Notes under the pieces: generated by a model | Seen by the model: only the letters and a program-made list of their open reading frames with translations | Told to the model about the DNA's origin: nothing | Database searches by the model: none | Position numbers and translations under genes: made by a program | Assembly (NCBI GenBank): GCA_900754795.1 | Contig: CAAEEA010000023.1 | Coordinates: 1 to 5,213 of the forward strand | Direction of reading: 5' to 3' | Source of the DNA: Clostridia bacterium | GTDB taxonomy: Bacteria; Bacillota; Clostridia; Peptostreptococcales; Anaerovoracaceae | DNA: 5,213 bases | In this document: piece after piece, positions 1-4,816 of the stretch | How positions within the stretch are numbered: position 1 is the stretch's first letter | Layout of the letters: the number at the start of each line of letters is the position of its first letter

Positions 1-154
1 CCGGTCTGAGGCCTGTTTCATCGAACTTTGCCCTATAAAACGGAACCCTCTCATAGCAGTAGGCAGCCATTTTTTTGAGCCTGTCTAATTGGATCTCGTT
101 TTTTTCCTCCCGCGTGGCACATTCCCACCGGGGATTCCAGATTTTATGTTCCAT
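1..154 (-). CDS. Phenylacetate-CoA ligase-like (adenylate-forming) protein, N-terminal 51 codons, cut by window edge
   Basis: The ATG lies 6 nt after a GGAGG ribosome binding site (161-165). The 51 visible residues have the N-terminal pattern of the PaaK family of phenylacetate-CoA ligases: WNP near residues 6-8, then a basic/acidic stretch, a QLDRLKKM helix (about 23-30), and the hallmark YERVPFYKAKFDETGLRP stretch at the right edge of the visible part. In the family this region precedes the adenylate-forming core, which activates aryl or other carboxylic acids to CoA thioesters with ATP. The catalytic motifs are outside the window, so the substrate is unknown; anaerobes often carry several such paralogues for aryl acids from amino-acid breakdown. 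The gene has its own likely promoter (220-230) and is separated from the AtuA operon by a terminator, so it is a separate transcription unit. Family assignment is fairly sure; exact function is not. Confidence 0.8.
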   Translation of the reverse strand, partial: MEHKIWNPRWECATREEKNEIQLDRLKKMAAYCYERVPFYRAKFDETGLRP

Positions 155-160
155 GTCCTG

Positions 161-165
161 CCTCC
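161..165 (-). promoter_or_regulatory. Ribosome binding site of the PaaK-like gene
   Basis: GGAGG sits 6 nt before the ATG at 152-154. This spacing fixes the start of the partial gene, which is otherwise short enough to be missed. Confidence 0.8.
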
Positions 166-195
166 ATAATATATTTTCGCGTCTTTCGTGAGACA

Positions 196-207
196 CTTGT
201 AAACAAG
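196..207. promoter_or_regulatory. Dyad CTTGT-AA-ACAAG, possible operator in the PaaK-like leader
   Basis: A perfect 5-2-5 inverted repeat lies just downstream of the start predicted from the extended -10 at 220-230 (start near 213). A repressor bound here would block early transcription. The sequence does not match a known operator consensus that I can name with confidence. Chance occurrence of a 5-bp-arm dyad in AT-rich DNA is possible. Confidence 0.3.
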
Positions 208-219
208 ATATACATAATG

Positions 220-230
220 ATTATAACATA
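220..230 (-). promoter_or_regulatory. Extended -10 promoter (TATG-T-TATAAT) for the PaaK-like gene
   Basis: Read on the minus strand, a perfect TATAAT at 220-225 is preceded by TATGT, matching the TRTGN extended -10 element common in Gram-positive promoters. No good -35 box lies 16-18 bp upstream, which is tolerated by extended -10 promoters. The predicted start is near 213, giving a leader of roughly 58 nt before the ATG at 154. Confidence 0.55.
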
Positions 231-318
231 TCTTCCGGCAAATTTACACACAAAGTTTTGACGCGGGAAAACACAGGTCAGACTATGCCGTGTTCCACCT
301 TTTAACACAAATTAAAGT

Positions 319-347
319 AAAAAGGTGGAACTGCTCCACCTTTTTTT
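319..347. repeat. Hairpin within the array: 11-bp stem, 5-nt loop, T-tail
   Basis: AAAAAGGTGGA (319-329) pairs with TCCACCTTTTT (335-345) around loop ACTGC, and the plus strand continues in T to 347. It resembles an intrinsic terminator on either strand, because the A-run and T-run are symmetric. No plus-strand gene precedes it, so a terminator role is uncertain. Confidence 0.55.
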
Positions 348-363
348 GTATTACGGCTTTTTT

Positions 364-382
364 AGGTGGAATTCTTCCACCT
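364..382. repeat. Hairpin within the array: AGGTGGAA-TTC-TTCCACCT
   Basis: An 8-bp perfect stem with a 3-nt loop, placed 41 bp after the equivalent hairpin at 323-341. Unlike its neighbours it has no T-tail, which argues against the whole array being simply a set of terminators. Confidence 0.6.
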
Positions 383-432
383 GAATTGAAAAAATCAGAA
401 AAAAGGGTGGAACACATACGGCAGATATTACA

Positions 433-462
433 CGCAAATGTCAAGTATCCTTGTCATTTGCG
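433..462. repeat. 30-bp palindrome in the gap between the two repeat clusters
   Basis: CGCAAATG (433-440) pairs with CATTTGCG (455-462). After one T-T mismatch, CAAG (442-445) pairs with CTTG (450-453) around a TATC loop. It shares no word with the flanking repeats yet sits roughly mid-way between the clusters, so it may be a separate binding site or the tip of a larger RNA fold. Confidence 0.6.
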
Positions 463-507
463 GTATGATCATCAAAATTGCCTCCACCTTTTAAAACAGA
501 TTCAAGA

Positions 508-534
508 AAAAAGGTGGAACGATTCCACCTTTTT
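508..534. repeat. Hairpin within the array: 12-bp perfect stem, 3-nt loop
   Basis: AAAAAGGTGGAA (508-519) pairs with TTCCACCTTTTT (523-534) around CGA. It is the counterpart of the hairpin at 319-345 in the second cluster, and the strongest fold in the interval. It could act as an intrinsic terminator in either direction. Confidence 0.6.
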
Positions 535-560
535 CTCTGTATTTATCAAAACAGGTGGAA

Positions 561-579
561 CCGGCAGTGTATATGCCGG
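561..579. repeat. CCGGCA / TGCCGG hairpin next to the array
   Basis: A 6-bp GC-rich stem with a 7-nt loop directly abuts the last AGGTGGAA half-site (553-560). It has no T-run, so it is not an obvious terminator. It may mark the edge of the repeat element. Confidence 0.45.
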
Positions 580-626
580 CAAAGTATATACTGTCATAAT
601 GTATCCGGCCGGTACCGCGGCATCAC

Positions 627-662
627 AAAAAGAGACCTTCCGGCTGAGACGGTCTCTTTTTT
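627..662 (-). terminator. Intrinsic terminator of the AtuA operon
   Basis: AAAAAGAGACC (627-637) and GGTCTCTTTTT (651-661) form an 11-bp stem around a 13-nt loop, 8 bases past the stop codon of the last operon gene. The minus-strand transcript ends in a run of U. Symmetry means it would also work on the plus strand. Confidence 0.85.
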
Positions 663-669
663 ATGGCTG

Positions 670-1590
670 TTAGTTCAGAATCAGCGCCTTGAACATTTCT
701 ACGGCATTTTCCATTATCTGGTCCGTAAAGTCATATCCCGATGTATGGAATGACGGTACGTCTTTTCCGGCGCCTATGTAAAACATCGCTCCCGGAACTA
801 TTTTAGTATAATATCCGAAGTCTTCCGAACCTCGGGACATCGGCTTTTCTCCGGACTTATATCCCAGTCCGGCAGCCGCCTGATAAACTTTTTCAACGCA
901 GATCGGGTCGTTGCGGGTTTCGGGGAATTCGTCCTCAAATTCAAAGCTGAGTTCAAGGCCGTATTTTGCCGCTTCCGCCTCCGAAAGCTCCTCGATCTTT
1001 TTCTGAAGCTCATTCATCTCCGCCTCTATCTCGGCTCGGATTGTCATCCTCAGAACTCCCTCGGATGCCGCCGTACCGAAAGCATAAGCTCCCGCGTCAA
1101 GCTGCACTATGGTGCAAAGCACGAGGCCCTCCCAGCTATCCGGATCAATAAGCCCGGGCACCGCTCTTACAACTTCAGCAAGAGCAAATACGGGGTTTAC
1201 TCCTTTTTCCGGCAGGCTGCCCTGATAATACGGAGTGCACGACCATTTTGGCATTTCGCCCAGTTTGAGGATCGCGTCCCTCAGGCGATACTGGTTTTCG
1301 GCGTAATCGCTGTCATACCCCATTTCCTGCCAGCAGCCGAAAGGTATCGACGCCGGATCCTGTGTGGTAGGCACACAGCATCTGCCTCCCAGACATGCGA
1401 GCTTTTCGAGCCAGTCTCTGCCGGCTATATGAAGCGAGCCGAAATGCGCCATCGCCTGAACAGAAACCACCTGCGTCATCTCTTCGGCTTCCATGGCCTC
1501 TCCTATGCTGAGGAGGATCTCCATTGCTGTTTTCACAGCTTCTCCCTGTTCTCCGGCGAGCATTCTCTTTTCTTTATCTGTCAGGCGCAT
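670..1590 (-). CDS. Aconitase X (N-terminal part) / M20 amidohydrolase (C-terminal part) in-frame hybrid, likely deletion scar
   Basis: The 306-residue frame joins parts of two unrelated families. Residues 1-124 follow the start of the aconitase X (AcnX) hydro-lyase family: MRLTDKEKRMLAGEQG at the N-terminus, VPTTQDP near 73-79 and the CTPY motif at 118-121. From about residue 129 the protein is the second half of an M20 peptidase/amidohydrolase: GVNPVFALAE, then the rest of the dimerisation domain (about 140-215), GSEDFGYY at 254-261 and the late metal-ligand His in SFHTSGYDF (about 280-288). Missing are the last two-thirds of AcnX and the M20 catalytic N-terminus with its HxD and Glu-Glu metal ligands. 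A full AcnX large subunit is about 400 residues and an M20 enzyme about 390. The join lies at codons 125-130 (1201-1218). Neither activity is expected to survive, although the gene has a perfect ribosome binding site and an open frame. It overlaps the preceding gene by 17 nt. Confidence 0.8.
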   Translation of the reverse strand: MRLTDKEKRMLAGEQGEAVKTAMEILLSIGEAMEAEEMTQVVSVQAMAHFGSLHIAGRDWLEKLACLGGRCCVPTTQDPASIPFGCWQEMGYDSDYAENQYRLRDAILKLGEMPKWSCTPYYQGSLPEKGVNPVFALAEVVRAVPGLIDPDSWEGLVLCTIVQLDAGAYAFGTAASEGVLRMTIRAEIEAEMNELQKKIEELSEAEAAKYGLELSFEFEDEFPETRNDPICVEKVYQAAAGLGYKSGEKPMSRGSEDFGYYTKIVPGAMFYIGAGKDVPSFHTSGYDFTDQIMENAVEMFKALILN

Positions 1591-1894
1591 TTTCAATCAC
1601 CTCCATATCAAGCAGCAGACTGCTCAGACTTTTTCCGTGGGTATCAAGGGACAGAGATCTCGTCACTCCTCCGCCCAGCGCTTCATACATAACTATGTTT
1701 ATTGCCCACAGTCTGGGCAGATAATAGATCTCAACTTTTCCCCTGACGATACCGCGAAAATATTCTTTTACTTTTTCTGCCGTCACGTATTTTTTTATTA
1801 TCTCGTAATCCTCTTTTTTATAGGCGATCACGGATATGTTGGATATGTTTCCTTTGTCGCCCGTCCTGGAATGAGCTATCTCTCTCAGTTTCAC
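1574..1894 (-). CDS. Small AtuA-like ferredoxin-fold domain protein (106 aa)
   Basis: The product matches the AtuA-like ferredoxin-fold domain that forms the C-terminal segment of many AtuA proteins. Visible family signatures are IAHSRTGDKGNISNISVIAY at residues 6-25, an ELP/YLPRLWAINIV-type strand in the middle, and EALGGGVTRSLSLDTHGKSL near 72-91. The start is GTG at 1892-1894. It overlaps the AtuA stop as GTGA, and AAGGAGG (1901-1907) lies 6 nt upstream, so translation is coupled. The frame can be extended upstream inside the AtuA gene, but no start there has this support. It probably binds the AtuA protein as the separately encoded half of the fused enzyme; its own activity is not known. 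Confidence 0.85.
   Translation of the reverse strand: MKLREIAHSRTGDKGNISNISVIAYKKEDYEIIKKYVTAEKVKEYFRGIVRGKVEIYYLPRLWAINIVMYEALGGGVTRSLSLDTHGKSLSSLLLDMEVIENAPDR
1597..1604 (-). promoter_or_regulatory. Ribosome binding site that fixes the start of the hybrid gene
   Basis: GGAGGTGA ends directly before a TTG at 1594-1596, too close for use. It lies 6 nt before the in-frame ATG at 1588-1590. The ATG is therefore chosen, two codons inside the longest frame. Confidence 0.8.
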
Positions 1895-3237
1895 TTTGCT
1901 CCTCCTTTCCAGACGATCGTCTTTTCTTTTATGTCTTCTTTCGGAACGAAAATCGAAGCTACAGCTATGACTTCTCTGACGCTCTGACGGGCTCCGCCGC
2001 CTCCGGCAGGACCGTTGGTATAAAGCGCTTCCACTTCTCTGCCCGCCATACCGGCGGAAAAAGCGTCCCCCGTCCTTATGGCTGCTCTTATCCTGCATTC
2101 GGGCGGCTGGCAGACGCTGCCCGATATATCTCCGTGCAGTGAATTAACGCCTATGATGTCATACTGTTCATCTAAGATGACATTTTTCCACGGTTCCAGT
2201 CTCCTGCGGATAATGTCCAGAGCCAGTTCCGCTCTCTCTCTTGCTCCGCTGCCCGTATAGCTTATCTCTCCTTCTCCGATAAATCCGTCTCTGTAAGCCA
2301 CGCTCACCTTATACTTGCCGTTCTTGGGTTTTCCGGAAGCGCCTCTTACGATAACGGCGCCTTCCCTTTCTTCCAGTTCTATTCCAGAAAAATCCGCTGT
2401 GACGTCCGGCGTACAGTAGGCGCGGGGATCATGAATCTCATAGAGCAGCTGTTCCGATACTGTTTCTCTGCTGACGATCCCCCCGGCACTTTCAAGTTTG
2501 GAAATGGTTATATCCCCGTCGCATGTTATTTCTCCTATGGGAAATCCGACGTTCCACAAATCCGGGACTGTCTTGTACGGCGGATCGGCAAAATAACCTC
2601 CGCATACCTGCGCGCCGCATTCAAGAAGGTGACCCATTACTGTGCCTTTTCCAAGTTTGTCGTAATCATCCATAGACCATCCGAACTCATACACGGCAGG
2701 CGCAAGGGTAAGAGCCGGGTCAGCCACACGTCCCGTTATAACTATGTCCGCCCCCTGCCGCAGCGCGCTCACTATACCTGAAACTCCTATATAAGCGTTA
2801 GCCGATACGATGTCCCGGGAAATAGAGCGCAGAGGCATTCCGGTCTCCAGGATAACATTGTCCATATAATCATCGATTCTGTCCATGATGTCATCCCCCA
2901 GGACTCCCATTATCTTCAGCCCCGCAAGTCCGTATTTTTCCGCCATCTTTCCGGTGACTTCAACTGCCGCTTCGGGATTTGCCGCTCCCATATTGGTAAT
3001 TATCTTAACCTTGTGTTCCTTTAACAGGGGCAGTATCTTTGACATTCTGTATTCGAGAAGTTCGTTATATCCTTTGCTGCTGTCTTCATCCTTTTTCTGC
3101 TGCGCCAGCGCTATTGTTCTCTCGGCCAGGCACTCAAATATGATATAATCCAGATCGCCCAGACGGATCAGATTTAGAGCCGGTTCTATCCTGTCGCCTC
3201 CATATCCCGCTCCGCCTCCGATTCTGATCTTTTTCAA
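1891..3237 (-). CDS. AtuA/DUF1446 family protein (448 aa)
   Basis: The protein belongs to the acyclic terpene utilisation AtuA (DUF1446) family. Visible signatures are the N-terminal GGGAGYGGDR (7-16) and LDYIIFECLAERT (29-41), GADIVITGRVADPALTLAP (162-180), GHLLECGAQVCGGYFADP (202-219) and the C-terminal YTNGPAGGGGARQSVREVI (406-424). Family members occur in catabolic operons and are required for citronellol/geraniol use in pseudomonads, but the reaction catalysed is not firmly established. In many relatives an approximately 100-residue C-terminal ferredoxin-fold domain is fused; here it is the next, overlapping gene. The start is TTG (3235-3237), backed by AGGAGGTG 5 nt upstream. No signal peptide or membrane segment is seen, so it is cytoplasmic. 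It is the first gene of a sigma-54-controlled operon. The neighbouring aconitase X and M20 remnants suggest breakdown of a hydroxy-acid or amino-acid derivative rather than terpenes; that is inference. Confidence 0.9.
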   Translation of the reverse strand: MKKIRIGGGAGYGGDRIEPALNLIRLGDLDYIIFECLAERTIALAQQKKDEDSSKGYNELLEYRMSKILPLLKEHKVKIITNMGAANPEAAVEVTGKMAEKYGLAGLKIMGVLGDDIMDRIDDYMDNVILETGMPLRSISRDIVSANAYIGVSGIVSALRQGADIVITGRVADPALTLAPAVYEFGWSMDDYDKLGKGTVMGHLLECGAQVCGGYFADPPYKTVPDLWNVGFPIGEITCDGDITISKLESAGGIVSRETVSEQLLYEIHDPRAYCTPDVTADFSGIELEEREGAVIVRGASGKPKNGKYKVSVAYRDGFIGEGEISYTGSGARERAELALDIIRRRLEPWKNVILDEQYDIIGVNSLHGDISGSVCQPPECRIRAAIRTGDAFSAGMAGREVEALYTNGPAGGGGARQSVREVIAVASIFVPKEDIKEKTIVWKGGAK

Positions 3238-3242
3238 AGTAA

Positions 3243-3250
3243 CACCTCCT
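3243..3250 (-). promoter_or_regulatory. Ribosome binding site supporting the TTG start of the AtuA-family gene
   Basis: AGGAGGTG lies 5 nt before TTG at 3235-3237. No ATG or GTG in frame competes at this distance, so TTG is the start. The leader predicted from the sigma-54 promoter is about 29 nt, just enough to contain this site. Confidence 0.85.
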
Positions 3251-3276
3251 TTTCTCTGTATTGTGACTTTATATAA

Positions 3277-3293
3277 AGCAACAACCGTGCCAA
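3277..3293 (-). promoter_or_regulatory. Sigma-54 (-24/-12) promoter of the AtuA operon
   Basis: On the minus strand the sequence reads TTGGCAC-GGTTG-TTGCT, matching the TGGCAC-N5-TTGCW consensus at every fixed position. The invariant GG (3290-3291) and GC (3278-3279) have the required spacing. The predicted start is near 3266, about 29 nt before the TTG codon. Such promoters need an AAA+ activator, and the gene next upstream encodes one. Confidence 0.93.
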
Positions 3294-3299
3294 CACGCT

Positions 3300-3342
3300 A
3301 AAAAAGCGCAAAAGTGCTGTTTTCAGTCTTTTTGCGCTTTTT
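3300..3342 (-). terminator. Intrinsic terminator of the sigma-54 activator gene
   Basis: AAAAAGCGCAAAA (3301-3313) pairs with TTTTGCGCTTTTT (3330-3342), 13 bp with a 16-nt loop, and the minus-strand RNA ends in six U residues (3300-3305). It begins about 75 bases past the activator stop and ends 7 bp before the -24 element, separating activator transcription from the operon. The symmetric A/T tails would also let it act on the plus strand. Confidence 0.85.
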
Positions 3343-3363
3343 CTCAGATATGCTTTTTTAACA

Positions 3364-3383
3364 GATTCTAAAAAATTAGAATC
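3364..3383. promoter_or_regulatory. Perfect dyad GATTCTAA-AAAA-TTAGAATC, probable activator site 1
   Basis: A 20-bp perfect inverted repeat with 8-bp arms is centred about 107 bp upstream of the predicted sigma-54 start, the usual distance for enhancer-like sites of NtrC-class activators. It lies just downstream of the activator gene. No gene or terminator explains it: it is AT-rich with no U-tail of its own. Confidence 0.7.
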
Positions 3384-3386
3384 ATC

Positions 3387-3414
3387 GGTTCTGATATTTT
3401 AGAATTTTAGAATA
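3387..3414. promoter_or_regulatory. Second dyad GGTTCTGA-TATT-TTAGAATT plus an extra half-site, probable activator site 2
   Basis: Positions 3387-3406 repeat the 8-4-8 layout of site 1 with imperfect arms. Its centre lies 23 bp from the first, about two helical turns, so both would face the same side of DNA. A further half-site, TTAGAATA, follows at 3407-3414, reaching the activator stop codon. Paired sites suit cooperative binding by activator oligomers. Confidence 0.6.
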
Positions 3415-3416
3415 TA

Positions 3417-4763
3417 TTATTTCATTTTGTTGTACAGACTGGCCAGGGAGATTCCGAGAGCTTCGGCGGCCTTTTTCTTGCCGGCAAGGTCACTGCCAAA
3501 AGCAGACAGAGCACTTGCTATCTGGTCCTTCTCAGCCTTTCTCAGAACTTCCGCAAGAGGTCTTACCGGCTCTTCCCCGGCTGACTCCGCCTTGTACCGC
3601 ATCCTGTACGGAAGATGTCTCGGCTCAATCACCGAATCTTCCATGGAATTGACGGCAAATTCTACGGCATTTCTCAGTTCTCTCACGTTACCCGGCCATA
3701 GGTATTCTCTCATGGCCATTCTCGTTTCTTCAGAGATTGTAATGTTCTTTTTAAGAGCGTTTCGCTGCTCATCGCAGAAAAATTCCGCTATTTCTTCTAT
3801 ATCTTCAGGTCTTTCTCTTAAAGGCGGTATGCGTATGGGATAAATAGCGATTCTGTAATACAGATCCTGTCTGAAAAGCCCGTCTCGAACAAGTTTTTCG
3901 AGATCTCTGTTAGTGGCGGCTACGATCCTTATATTTACCGGTATTTCCCTGATACCTCCCACTCGTCTTATGGTGTGTTCCTGCAGTGTCCTCAGCAGAT
4001 GCCCCTGAGTCTCCATGCTCATTTCTGAAATTTCATCAAGGAATATGGTTCCTCTGTCAGCAGCCTCGAACAGTCCCATTTTGCCGCCTTTTCTCGCGCC
4101 CGTGAACGCTCCGTCCTCATATCCGAACAGTTCGCTTTCCAGAAGTTCTTTCTGGAAAGCCGCGCAGTTAACGGCAATAAACGAATTCCCGCTCCTCATG
4201 GAAGCGTTATGTATCGCCTGAGCATAAAGTTCCTTGCCTGTTCCGCTTTCACCGAAAAGCAGCACCGTCGTATCCTTTTGCGCTATGCGCACGGCATCAT
4301 CTTTAACAGCGGTTGACAGAGAATCTTTCGCTATTATGTCGCCAAAGGTGTATTTTGCTCTGTTAATGGCCTGTATCCTGTTTTCAAGGCGGAGTATCTC
4401 ATTCTCATACTTTTGTATCGTCGCGGAAAGCCGGCGCACATCATCTATGTTGCTGACTATTGAAATACCGCCGATTACTCTGCCGTCTTCTATGATCGGT
4501 GACATGTTTACGGTATAGTCGATCCCTTTTTCACTTCTGAGCGCGCCGACTATGGGATTGCCTGAATTGACGACTTCCACCAGCCGGGCGCCCGGCCTTA
4601 CTTCTTTAAGCGGCCGGCCCACGATCTCATCTCTGGCTATGCCGGTGATCTTTGTGTATGCGGGATTTATATATCTTACGACATGCCGGTCATCTACTAT
4701 AAGTATCCCGTCATAAAGATATTCAAAAAAAGTTTTGCCGAGTTCTTCTATTCCGGAATTCAT
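3417..4763 (-). CDS. Sigma-54-dependent transcriptional activator, PAS / AAA+ / HTH (448 aa)
   Basis: This is an NtrC-class enhancer-binding protein that remodels sigma-54 RNA polymerase with ATP. Domains: a PAS sensor at about 8-105, with VRYINPAYTKITGI (29-42) typical of the fold; a short coiled coil at about 106-135; an AAA+ domain at about 140-375; and a Fis-type HTH at about 410-448. Key residues are intact: Walker A GESGTGKE (171-178), the sigma-54-contacting GAFTGA loop (218-223), Walker B GTIFLDEI (238-245), arginine fingers in FRQDLYYRI (297-305) and WPGNVREL (356-363). There is no receiver domain, so the likely input is a small molecule, not phosphorylation; this is the layout of RocR-like catabolic regulators. 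The start is ATG at 4761-4763 after GGGGGGTGA; the longer TTG start at 4814 is upstream of the predicted transcription start and lacks a site. Its probable target is the AtuA operon downstream; the ligand is unknown. Confidence 0.95.
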   Translation of the reverse strand: MNSGIEELGKTFFEYLYDGILIVDDRHVVRYINPAYTKITGIARDEIVGRPLKEVRPGARLVEVVNSGNPIVGALRSEKGIDYTVNMSPIIEDGRVIGGISIVSNIDDVRRLSATIQKYENEILRLENRIQAINRAKYTFGDIIAKDSLSTAVKDDAVRIAQKDTTVLLFGESGTGKELYAQAIHNASMRSGNSFIAVNCAAFQKELLESELFGYEDGAFTGARKGGKMGLFEAADRGTIFLDEISEMSMETQGHLLRTLQEHTIRRVGGIREIPVNIRIVAATNRDLEKLVRDGLFRQDLYYRIAIYPIRIPPLRERPEDIEEIAEFFCDEQRNALKKNITISEETRMAMREYLWPGNVRELRNAVEFAVNSMEDSVIEPRHLPYRMRYKAESAGEEPVRPLAEVLRKAEKDQIASALSAFGSDLAGKKKAAEALGISLASLYNKMK

Positions 4764-4767
4764 TATG

Positions 4768-4776
4768 TCACCCCCC
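4768..4776 (-). promoter_or_regulatory. Ribosome binding site (GGGGGGTGA) that decides the activator start
   Basis: The site is 4 nt from the ATG at 4761-4763 and is a one-base variant of GGAGGTGA. It sets the product at 448 residues, not the 465 of the longest frame. Confidence 0.7.
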
Positions 4777-4792
4777 TGTTCGTCAGAAAGAT

Positions 4793-4807
4793 CCGCGGCT
4801 GCCGCGG
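4793..4807. promoter_or_regulatory. CCGCGG-CTG-CCGCGG hairpin in the activator leader
   Basis: A 6-bp all-GC inverted repeat lies at about +3 to +17 of the transcript predicted from the sigma-70 promoter, upstream of the ribosome binding site. It could stabilise the 5' end of the mRNA or be a DNA operator for autoregulation. Each arm is itself a palindrome. It does not resemble the AT-rich dyads upstream of the AtuA operon, so binding by the same activator is unlikely. Confidence 0.45.
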
Positions 4808-4816
4808 TTTTCAAAT

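Larger units (their letters stand above)
294..559. repeat. Array of alternating TCCACCT / AGGTGGA half-sites at an exact 41-bp period
   Basis: The gene-free interval 155-669 holds ten copies of a 7-bp word in alternating orientation. TCCACCT starts at 294, 335, 376, 483 and 524. AGGTGGA (one copy is GGGTGGA) starts at 323, 364, 405, 512 and 553. Within each cluster the steps are strictly 29 then 12 bp, so the period is 41 bp. Each 36-bp unit is an inverted repeat with a 22-nt interior and is separated from the next by 5 nt. Three units (294-411) are followed by a 71-bp gap with its own palindrome and then two units (483-559). Interiors 1, 3 and 4 are A-rich on the plus strand and 2 and 5 are T-rich, so unit orientation alternates as in REP/BIME-type repeats. 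Positions 294-347 and 483-536 match at 46 of 54 bases. A long plus-strand reading frame across it (290-673) is only the repeat translated. Function unknown. Confidence 0.85.

Noticed and set aside
115..130. TGGCAC on the plus strand as a second sigma-54 promoter
   Set aside because: The -12 half (TTGC) is missing at the required distance, and the site lies inside the PaaK-like coding region pointing away from any gene.
258..286. Plus-strand TTGACG with GACTAT 17 bp later, a promoter into the repeat array
   Set aside because: The -10 is poor and no plus-strand gene follows. A transcript from here could still exist, but the sequence alone does not support it.
294..559. Possible CRISPR array
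   Set aside because: The repeated words are only 7 bp and alternate in orientation, and the 22-nt interiors are partly similar to one another rather than unique spacers. No cas gene is visible.
290..673. Open plus-strand frame of 127 codons
   Set aside because: It is the repeat array read as protein: the repeated HLL-QI--KRWN-STFF pattern comes straight from the TCCACCT/AGGTGGA dyads. It has no ribosome binding site and runs through the operon terminator into the end of the hybrid gene.
1493..1987. Plus-strand frame of 164 codons opposite the AtuA-like and hybrid genes
   Set aside because: It is a shadow of well-supported minus-strand genes, has no ribosome binding site and shows no family pattern.
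4764..4814. Longer start (TTG at 4814) for the activator
   Set aside because: It lies before the transcription start predicted from the TTGACC-17-TATAAT promoter and has no ribosome binding site; the extra residues include the translated leader hairpin.
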